DNA from: Bacteroidota bacterium
Lineage (GTDB): Bacteria > Bacteroidota > Bacteroidia > Flavobacteriales > Flavobacteriaceae
Assembly: GCA_015767395.1 (NCBI GenBank)
Contig: JADWMI010000175.1
Span: forward strand, 1-5,372
Reading direction: 5' to 3'
DNA: 5,372 bases
Below are positions 1 to 5,372 of this stretch, one piece after another (positions within the stretch are counted from its first letter, which is position 1; each line of letters opens with the position of its first letter). The notes beneath the pieces were generated by a model. The model searched no databases. It saw nothing but the letters and a program-made list of their open reading frames with translations, and was not told where the DNA came from. The position numbers were made by a program, and so were the translations under genes.

Positions 1-1808
1 AAGATACAAATGGTTTTATGTGGCTTGCAACAGTTAGTGGCCTTTTTCGCTACGATGGTTATGAAGTAGTTCCTTTTAAAAACGATAGGTCCAGTACTAT
101 AGATTATTCTACAGGACATTTCAATGTTATCAAAAAAGGAAATAAAAATGAATTATGGGGAGGTAGTACTTCAGGTTTGATTTATTTTGATACTTCTACT
201 GGCAAAAATAAAAAGATTGAGCTAGGCGGAGACAGGAATGTTAGATGTATTCTAAAGCAAGGAGACTCAATTCTATGGGTTGGAACAAATGATGGATTGT
301 TTAAAGTTACTATTTCAGATGAATCTTTTAAACTCTACAATCAACAAAATTCAAAATTAAGCTCAAACATCATCCGCTCTTTATACCTGTCAAGTTCAAA
401 CGAGTTGTGGGTTGGTACTTTTAACGGTTTAAATCACTTAAGCCAAGACGGAAAAATCAAAACTTATAATTTAAAAAACAATTATAAACCAGAACTCGAA
501 AACAACTTAATACTTGATATACAACCATATTCAGTTGCTTCTGATAGTTTGCTTTGGATTGGTAGTGAAACGGGCTTGGTATTGTTTAATACCGATAGCG
601 AAACGTATGATGTTTTTAATAAACAAAACACCAATATTATAAATGAAGTAGTAAAATGTGTATACTCAAAAATTCCGGGGCAGGTCTATTTTGGAACAGA
701 TTTAGGGTTTTATAAATACAATGTTCAAACGAAAGAAGTTAGTAGCTCTTTTCACAATCCTTTTAATGATTATTCAATAGCAAACAATGTAATACACGAT
801 ATTTTTGAAGACAACAATGGACTGCTATGGTTGGCTACTGGCAATGGTATAAGCAAGCTAAATTTTAAACAAAACAAGTTTCAATTTACACCAATTTACA
901 CGCAATATGAAAATCAAATTGTAGGCACACAGGTAAACAATATTTACAAAGATAAAAACGGGGCAGTTTGGTTAGCTACTACACATGGTGTTAAGGTATT
1001 ACATAGTGATGGTGTCATTGAGGTATTCAGTGCTGAAAGTAGTCCCAACAGAAGAATTGTATTAAATACGGTATCCACAATTTCAGGAGATAAACTAGGG
1101 AGGATTTGGATTGGTACTGCCGGAGGAATAAATGTATGGGATCCTAAAACACAGGAAATGCATACCATTACTGCGAATTTTGATGAAAATATAGGGCTTC
1201 GAACAAACTATATAGCCTCATTTATTACTCCTGATGACGGTTCATTTTGGGTGACCACCTGGGGAGAAGGAATCTATAAAGCACAAGGTGATTTTTCTAA
1301 CGTCGATGCTATTACTTTTAGATTTATAGCTGATTTTAATACAGGCGTTTTTTCCGCAAATAAAAAAATATGGATTTTTGAGAACCAGAAAATGTTTGCT
1401 TTAAATATAGTAACTAACGAAGTAGAAACCTTTGAAACTTTAAACGAACGAATTAGAGATAAAGGTTTTTCTTCAATGCATGTTTCAAAACGAGGTGAGC
1501 TCTGGATGGGCTCCAATAATCTGCTCTTCAAATATAAAATTTCATCTGGAGAAATTCATGAATTTTCTATTAATACTGGGGGAAATAGTATGCTAGACAA
1601 CCTAGTGGAAGACCATTCTGGAAATATTTGGGGTACTACCTTAACTTCTATCGTTAAATTTAATGTGGATAAAAATAGTTTTGAAACGTATCCTAAGAAT
1701 GAAGGGATTCCGCTTGATAATTTTATTTCATATAGTAAGGCAGTAGCTGAAGATGGACAAATATTTTTTGGTGGAAATGATGGCTATGTCTCTTTTTATG
1801 CTGATGAC
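1..1808 (+). repeat. Fourteen Reg_prop propeller blades in the HTCS sensor
   Basis: The periplasmic part consists of degenerate repeats of the form (L/I)W-x-(G/A)-T-x-x-G-(L/I), spaced about 40-50 residues apart. Counted from the Met at 18, the key aromatic positions are W2, W47, W87, W131, W180, Y224, W271, W318, W364, W411, W452, W496, W538 and F583. Fourteen blades are the number expected for two seven-bladed propellers, the architecture known from HTCS sensors of Bacteroides. The sensor therefore looks complete apart from the start of blade 1. Blades 10, 11 and 13 are the most diverged, reading WVTTWGEG, WIFENQ and WGTTLTS. Blade counting was done by eye. Confidence 0.85.
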
Positions 1809-3872
1809 ATTAAAAAATCAGACTTTCAGCCCAACCTGATAATTAGTAATTTGTCTGTTGGAGGAGCCGATATTTATTCATTAAATGAAATTGGAAGTGC
1901 TAATAAAACAACTAAACAGATTTCTTTTTTTGATAAAATTATTTTAGAGCACAATCAGAATTCGTTTCAATTAAAATTTTCGTCATTAGACTTGGCTGAA
2001 CCTGAACGTAATATTTATGCTTATAAACTAGAAGGTTTTGATAATGATTGGATTTATACAACCGGAGATAGAAACTATGCCTCTTATGCTAACTTACCAC
2101 AGGGAGATTATACTTTTTTGGTTAAAGGTACCAATAATGATGGTGTTTGGTTTGAGAATGAAACAGCTTTAAACATTAGTATTAAACCACCTGTTTGGGC
2201 AAGTCCTTTAGCTATTGGTTTTTATTTATTCATTCTTATAATTGCTGTTATTCTACTAAAAAACACGTACAAGAAAAAAATTAAATGGGAAGAAGAAATT
2301 AAGCTTATTAGAGTAGAAAAGAAAAAAAACGAAGAAATTGCATTGTCAAAACAAAGACTCTTTACAAATATTTCCCATGAGTTTCTAACGCCATTGGCAT
2401 TAATAATGGGGCCTGTTGAAAATTTGATGCAGCATAGTCAATTGAATCATTCCGATAGTTTGTTAGTTTCTTTGATACAAAAAAATGCGCAGCGACTTCT
2501 TTCTTTAATTAATCAGTTGTTAGATCTTCGCAAAATTGAAACCAATACCTTAAAATTAAAACCTGAAAGATTTGATGTCATTGATTTGTGTCAAAAGCAA
2601 TATGAACTATTTAAGGATTTAGCTGAAAATAAACAGATTAAATATAGGTTTGAAGCTTCTAATCAATCCATAATTTATGAAGGTGACAAGGTTCGTTTCG
2701 AATCCGTTATTCAAAACCTGTTGTCTAATGCATTCAAATTTACTCCAGAAAATGGCGAAATAGCATTTAAAGTGGAGATCTTAGATCAATCTATTATAAA
2801 AATACGGATTAAAGATACTGGTATTGGAATTCCCAACGAAAACAGGGATCAAATATTTAAACGCTTTTATCAAGATGCATCCTATTCAACAAAAAACGCT
2901 GGTTATGGTATCGGACTGAACCTTGCAAAAGAGTATTGCGAATTAATGAAGGGAAAAATTTGGTTTGAAAGCGAACCAGGGAAAGGATCAACATTTTTTG
3001 TTGAATTGCCCATTCAAATAATCAATACTATAGAGGAACCAGTTGAAATTGTAACTGAATATTCATCTATAGACACAGCATTAGCGGAAAAATACATACC
3101 CAATAGAAATCTTAACCTGCCAACGTTATTATTGGTCGATGACCATGCAGATACCTTAAAATATTTACAACTTAGTTTAAAAGAACACTATTCAATTCTT
3201 ATAGCAAACAATGGCGAAAAAGCTTTCAAAGTATTGAAGCAGCATAAAGTAGACTTAATTGTTAGCGATGTAATGATGGATGAGATGAATGGCATTGAAT
3301 TTTGTAAAAAAGTAAAACAGCAACCTAAATATGAAAGTATACCAGTTATATTACTAACGGCCAAAACAATGGCTGCTCAAAGAGTAGAAGGATTTCAAGC
3401 GGGGGCAGATGCATATATGACAAAGCCCTTCAATATGGAATTGCTAAAAATTCAAATTAAGAATTTAGTCGAAAAAAATCAGAAGATTAAAGATCAGTTT
3501 AAGCGGAAATTGATTCTAGGAAATCAGGAAGTTGAGGTGCAGTCAGCTGATGAAAAACTCATGCAGGAAACTATTCAGTATATTAACAAGCACATTACAA
3601 ACACCGATATTAATTTGGAGAATATGGCCAATTCAATTGGGGTTAGTTATTCAAGTTTATATCGAAAAATTAAAGCTCAAACTGGATTAAGATTGAATGA
3701 ACTTGTTCGTGATATAAGACTTAAGAAAGCGGAGCACTTAATTAAAACAGGGAAATTGACGATCTCTGAAGTTATTTATGAAACAGGCTTTTCCAGTCAC
3801 TCTTATTTTGCAAAATGTTTTAAAAAAGAATATGGAGTAGCTCCAAACAAATACCACCAATCAAAAAAATAG
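1..3872 (+). CDS. Hybrid two-component system sensor/regulator (HTCS), 5'-partial
   Basis: This is a one-protein signalling system that senses a glycan fragment in the periplasm and controls PUL transcription. Residues are counted from the Met codon at 18. That Met is internal: the frame stays open to the window edge and DTNGF precedes it as part of the first propeller blade, so probably a few dozen residues including the signal peptide are missing. Domains: 14 Reg_prop blades (1 to ~597), Y_Y_Y domain (~655-722), one membrane helix (~729-748), a basic, probably coiled linker (~750-780), HisKA with His787, HATPase_c (N box N900/N904, DTGIGIP 933-939, GYGIGL 962-967), receiver (D1041/D1042, acceptor D1084, T1114, K1135) and AraC-type HTH (~1187-1280, ending SYFAKCFKKEYGVAPNKY). 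All catalytic residues are present, so it should be active. Leu790 replaces the usual Arg/Lys in the H box. The stop is TAG at 3870. The next gene, susC-like, lies 389 bp downstream on the same strand. The ligand cannot be predicted from sequence alone. Confidence 0.96.
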   Translation, partial: DTNGFMWLATVSGLFRYDGYEVVPFKNDRSSTIDYSTGHFNVIKKGNKNELWGGSTSGLIYFDTSTGKNKKIELGGDRNVRCILKQGDSILWVGTNDGLFKVTISDESFKLYNQQNSKLSSNIIRSLYLSSSNELWVGTFNGLNHLSQDGKIKTYNLKNNYKPELENNLILDIQPYSVASDSLLWIGSETGLVLFNTDSETYDVFNKQNTNIINEVVKCVYSKIPGQVYFGTDLGFYKYNVQTKEVSSSFHNPFNDYSIANNVIHDIFEDNNGLLWLATGNGISKLNFKQNKFQFTPIYTQYENQIVGTQVNNIYKDKNGAVWLATTHGVKVLHSDGVIEVFSAESSPNRRIVLNTVSTISGDKLGRIWIGTAGGINVWDPKTQEMHTITANFDENIGLRTNYIASFITPDDGSFWVTTWGEGIYKAQGDFSNVDAITFRFIADFNTGVFSANKKIWIFENQKMFALNIVTNEVETFETLNERIRDKGFSSMHVSKRGELWMGSNNLLFKYKISSGEIHEFSINTGGNSMLDNLVEDHSGNIWGTTLTSIVKFNVDKNSFETYPKNEGIPLDNFISYSKAVAEDGQIFFGGNDGYVSFYADDIKKSDFQPNLIISNLSVGGADIYSLNEIGSANKTTKQISFFDKIILEHNQNSFQLKFSSLDLAEPERNIYAYKLEGFDNDWIYTTGDRNYASYANLPQGDYTFLVKGTNNDGVWFENETALNISIKPPVWASPLAIGFYLFILIIAVILLKNTYKKKIKWEEEIKLIRVEKKKNEEIALSKQRLFTNISHEFLTPLALIMGPVENLMQHSQLNHSDSLLVSLIQKNAQRLLSLINQLLDLRKIETNTLKLKPERFDVIDLCQKQYELFKDLAENKQIKYRFEASNQSIIYEGDKVRFESVIQNLLSNAFKFTPENGEIAFKVEILDQSIIKIRIKDTGIGIPNENRDQIFKRFYQDASYSTKNAGYGIGLNLAKEYCELMKGKIWFESEPGKGSTFFVELPIQIINTIEEPVEIVTEYSSIDTALAEKYIPNRNLNLPTLLLVDDHADTLKYLQLSLKEHYSILIANNGEKAFKVLKQHKVDLIVSDVMMDEMNGIEFCKKVKQQPKYESIPVILLTAKTMAAQRVEGFQAGADAYMTKPFNMELLKIQIKNLVEKNQKIKDQFKRKLILGNQEVEVQSADEKLMQETIQYINKHITNTDINLENMANSIGVSYSSLYRKIKAQTGLRLNELVRDIRLKKAEHLIKTGKLTISEVIYETGFSSHSYFAKCFKKEYGVAPNKYHQSKK

Positions 3873-3895
3873 CCTAAATTATTTTTTATTCATCA

Positions 3896-3928
3896 ATATT
3901 CAACGTGATTATCTAACGCGTTGAATAT
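3896..3928. repeat. Perfect 10-bp inverted repeat after the HTCS stop
   Basis: ATATTCAACG at 3896-3905 is matched exactly by CGTTGAATAT at 3919-3928, with a 13-nt spacer. It begins 24 nt after the HTCS stop codon, where a transcription terminator would be expected. The U-run that a classical intrinsic terminator needs is missing: AGGTAGCTTACATG follows on the + strand, and no T-run follows on the opposite strand either. It could be a 3'-end stabilising hairpin or a factor-dependent terminator. It could also be an operator dyad, since the two arms are centred about 23 bp apart, roughly two helical turns. Confidence 0.6.
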
Positions 3929-3939
3929 AGGTAGCTTAC

Positions 3940-3987
3940 ATGTATTCAGTGTCGAATATGTATTTGTATTTGACAAAAATGTATTCA
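3940..3987 (+). repeat. ATGTATTCA direct repeats, possible HTCS operator
   Basis: ATGTATTCA occurs exactly at 3940-3948 and again at 3979-3987. Between them lie a near copy, ATGTATTTG (3958-3966), and a tandem TGTATTTGTATT (3959-3970). The core TATTCA also appears in both arms of the inverted repeat just upstream (3897-3902 direct, 3922-3927 inverted). AraC-family domains commonly bind paired direct repeats. This cluster lies about 65-120 bp upstream of the start expected from the candidate promoter, a usual place for an activator. The link to the HTCS is inference; short AT-rich words recur by chance. Confidence 0.35.
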
Positions 3988-4031
3988 AATCTTTCCATTT
4001 TGTCTTCATAATAGTAGATTACAATCCTGCC

Positions 4032-4057
4032 TTGCCAACCCATTCAATATAAATTTG
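4032..4057 (+). promoter_or_regulatory. Candidate Bacteroidota promoter (TTG ... TAAATTTG)
   Basis: TAAATTTG at 4050-4057 matches the Bacteroidota -7 consensus TAnnTTTG at every fixed base. A TTG at 4032-4034 can serve as the -33 element, but the 15-bp gap is shorter than the usual 17 bp or more. Transcription would start near 4061-4064. That gives a leader of about 25 nt to the small ORF at 4088 and about 200 nt to the susC start at 4262. I found no other full match to the consensus on the + strand of this intergenic region. A weak -33 is normal for an activator-dependent promoter. Confidence 0.45.
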
Positions 4058-4087
4058 GACATCACTAAAGATAAAAGTCTGGATAGA

Positions 4088-4189
4088 ATGGAACAGCGCA
4101 AAAAGTATAAAATTACAATTTCCTTGTTAAGTGCAATCATCGTATTGGTGCTAACATTAATTATGTACATCGTTTTTTATTCTGGATAG
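4088..4189 (+). CDS. Possible 33-residue single-helix membrane peptide
   Basis: ATG at 4088 to TAG at 4187-4189 encodes 33 residues. The first eight, MEQRKKYK, carry a cluster of four basic residues. Residues ~9-30 are almost entirely hydrophobic (I, L, V, with A, S, T, M and Y), and the peptide ends FYSG. This is the layout of a small inner-membrane peptide with its N terminus in the cytoplasm. The hydrophobic part lacks an obvious signal-peptidase site and no lipobox cysteine is present. The start is about 25 nt after the expected transcription start of the promoter at 4050-4057. The stop is 72 nt before the susC start, so the two could share one transcript. There is no clear ribosome binding site, which is usual in Bacteroidota. 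I recognise no family. In AT-rich DNA a short hydrophobic ORF can arise by chance, so this stays tentative. Confidence 0.35.
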   Translation: MEQRKKYKITISLLSAIIVLVLTLIMYIVFYSG

Positions 4190-4191
4190 CC

Positions 4192-4209
4192 TATCAAATT
4201 TAATTGATA
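4192..4209. repeat. Small AT-only hairpin after the short ORF
   Basis: TATCAA (4192-4197) and TTGATA (4204-4209) form a perfect 6-bp stem with a 6-nt loop, starting two bases after the stop of the 33-codon ORF. On the + strand it is followed by a run of A, not T, so it is not an intrinsic terminator in the susC direction. The stem has only one G-C pair per arm and would be weak. It may only mark leader structure. Confidence 0.3.
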
Positions 4210-4226
4210 AAAAAAACCAAAATTTA

Positions 4227-4238
4227 ACTCAAACTCAA
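4227..4238 (+). repeat. Tandem ACTCAA x2 in the susC leader
   Basis: ACTCAA is repeated head to tail at 4227-4232 and 4233-4238, 23 bp before the susC start codon. It is flanked by AAAATT (4219-4224) and its complement AATTTT (4237-4242). The repeat is short and may be chance; no function is assigned. Confidence 0.3.
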
Positions 4239-4261
4239 TTTTAATTAAAAACAACAATCAA

Positions 4262-5372
4262 ATGAAAAGTAAACTGTTAACACTTATTCTAATCCTATTT
4301 ACAGGAATTGGAATTTTACAAGCTCAGAAGATCTCGATCTCGGGAACAGTATCTGATGCTAACGGAACACCCTTACCTGGTGTAACTATAGTTGTAAAAA
4401 ACACAGCTAAAGGAGCATCTACCGATTTTAACGGAAATTATGTAATATCCGATGTAACTAAAGGAGAAACCTTGGTTTTCTCATTTATTGGTTTTTTAAA
4501 CCAAGAAGTTGTCGTTGAAAACTCAAACAAATTAAATGTTCAATTAGCTGAAGATACTACAAGTCTTGACGAAGTTGTAGTAATTGGTTATGGATCAGTA
4601 AAGAAAAAAGATGCAACTGGTGCCGTAGCTGTTGTGAGCGAAAAGGACTTTCAAAAAGGATACATCAAATCTCCCGCACAGTTAATTGCCAACAAAGTAC
4701 CAGGTGTACAAATTACATCTAGCGCTGGCGCAGGTCCAGGAACAACTATTCGTATTCGTGGAGGTTCTTCATTAAACGCTAGTAACGATCCACTTATTGT
4801 AATTGATGGCGTGCCTACTCAAAATGCGGATGCACTTAATAAAATAAACCCGAACGATATTGCTTCGTTTAGTGTATTGAAAGATGCATCTGCAACGGCA
4901 ATTTATGGGTCTAGAGGTTCTAATGGTGTTATTTTAATAACAACAAAACGAGGATCAACGAATGATATTAAATTTACATTTTCTTCACAAGTTTCATCGT
5001 CGAGTGTTATAAATAAAGAAGATGTATTAACAGGAGATGAATATCGTGAATTAGCGCAGGAAGCTGCTGATTATGCTGGAGCTGACATCAGTACTTTTGA
5101 TCTTAGAGATGGTAATACCGATTGGCAAGATGAAATTTTTAGGTCTGCCCTAAGTACGGAGCAAAACTTTAGCATGTCTGGTGGTTTAAAGAATCTACCA
5201 TATCGTTTGTCTCTTGGTTATATGGATAATGAAGGTGTGGTACTTACGAACACTTATAAACGAACAAATGTTGCTTTAAATTTAAATCCAAGGTTTTTAA
5301 AAGATCACTTAAAGGTAGATGTAAGTATTAAAGTATCAAATGAGGATGCGAGATGGGCAGATAGTAGAGTTT
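4262..5372 (+). CDS. SusC-like TonB-dependent outer-membrane receptor, 3'-partial
   Basis: This receptor imports oligosaccharides through the outer membrane using TonB energy, normally paired with a SusD-like lipoprotein encoded next. The 370 codons seen are the N-terminal part of a family member that is usually about 1000 residues; the frame is open at the window edge without a frameshift. Start ATG at 4262 is chosen because it begins a clean signal peptide: MKSK, a hydrophobic core at 5-19, likely cleavage after LQA (21|22). A carboxypeptidase-regulatory-like domain follows (~26-97), then a TonB-box-like DEVVVIGYG (103-111). The plug domain (~112-232) has the SusC hallmarks PLIVIDGVP (177-185) and DASATAIYGSRGSNGVILIT (208-227). 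The start of the barrel follows. No STN domain is present, so it is not a sigma-regulator-coupled transducer. There is no Shine-Dalgarno sequence; the leader is A-rich. The substrate is unknown. Together with the upstream HTCS it marks the start of a PUL operon. Confidence 0.95.
   Translation, partial: MKSKLLTLILILFTGIGILQAQKISISGTVSDANGTPLPGVTIVVKNTAKGASTDFNGNYVISDVTKGETLVFSFIGFLNQEVVVENSNKLNVQLAEDTTSLDEVVVIGYGSVKKKDATGAVAVVSEKDFQKGYIKSPAQLIANKVPGVQITSSAGAGPGTTIRIRGGSSLNASNDPLIVIDGVPTQNADALNKINPNDIASFSVLKDASATAIYGSRGSNGVILITTKRGSTNDIKFTFSSQVSSSSVINKEDVLTGDEYRELAQEAADYAGADISTFDLRDGNTDWQDEIFRSALSTEQNFSMSGGLKNLPYRLSLGYMDNEGVVLTNTYKRTNVALNLNPRFLKDHLKVDVSIKVSNEDARWADSRV

Larger units (their letters stand above)
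3873..4261. other. 389-bp intergenic region between HTCS and susC-like genes
   Basis: No long ORF lies here on the + strand. Reading left to right, the region holds a perfect inverted repeat (3896-3928), a run of TATTCA/TGTATT repeats (3940-3987), a candidate promoter (4032-4057), a possible 33-codon membrane-peptide ORF (4088-4189), a small AT-only hairpin (4192-4209), a doubled ACTCAA (4227-4238) and an A-rich stretch directly before the susC start. I saw no tRNA-like or riboswitch-like structure. It is the only place in the window where the susC promoter and its operator can lie, unless transcription reads through from the HTCS gene. Confidence 0.8.

Noticed and set aside
18..20. ATG at 18 as the start codon of the HTCS gene
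   Set aside because: It lies inside the first propeller-blade motif (DTNGFMWLAT), the frame is open to the window edge, and no signal peptide or membrane segment follows it, although the sensor must be periplasmic.
944..1168. Minus-strand ORF of 74 codons
   Set aside because: It lies entirely within the well-supported HTCS propeller coding region and has no recognisable domain; it is an antisense shadow.
1274..1531. Minus-strand ORF of 85 codons
   Set aside because: It is also fully antisense to the HTCS sensor, with no family resemblance and no sign of its own promoter.
3959..3972. TGTATTTGTATTTG as a second promoter -7 element
   Set aside because: It contains TATTTG twice but neither copy has the two-base gap of TAnnTTTG, so the match to the consensus fails.
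3940..3987. Repeats as a CRISPR array or mobile-element end
   Set aside because: The repeat unit is only 9 bp, the spacing is irregular, and no transposase, integrase or cas gene is in the window.
4192..4216. Hairpin at 4192-4209 as a terminator between the small ORF and susC
   Set aside because: It is followed by A residues rather than T on the + strand, the stem is only 6 bp and AT-rich, and no T-run follows on the minus strand.

Overview
The window looks like the regulator-to-transporter boundary of a polysaccharide utilization locus (PUL) from a Bacteroidota genome, most likely Flavobacteriia. The clues are AT-rich DNA, a one-protein hybrid two-component regulator (HTCS), a SusC-type TonB-dependent receptor, A-rich translation starts without a Shine-Dalgarno sequence, and a Bacteroidota-style TAnnTTTG promoter element between the genes. 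The genus and the glycan cannot be read from this stretch.

Layout, all on the + strand: (1) Positions 1-3872 hold an HTCS gene that is open at the left window edge. Its periplasmic sensor has 14 recognisable propeller blades, then a Y_Y_Y domain, one membrane helix, a histidine kinase, a receiver and an AraC-type DNA-binding domain. Only the extreme N terminus, with the signal peptide or first membrane segment, is missing. (2) Positions 3873-4261 are a 389-bp intergenic region. It contains a perfect 10-bp inverted repeat just after the HTCS stop, a cluster of TATTCA-type repeats, a candidate promoter at 4032-4057, and a possible 33-residue single-helix membrane peptide at 4088-4189. An AT-only hairpin and an A-rich leader precede the next gene. 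(3) Positions 4262-5372 hold the first 370 codons of a susC-like receptor gene, which runs off the right edge.

Working model (inference): the HTCS senses an oligosaccharide in the periplasm and passes phosphate from His787 to Asp1084 within the same polypeptide. It then activates the downstream susC operon through sites in the intergenic region. The receptor has no N-terminal STN domain, so regulation by the HTCS rather than by an ECF sigma/anti-sigma pair fits. The most unusual item is the short membrane-peptide ORF between promoter and susC. It is supported only by its composition and position, and could be chance.
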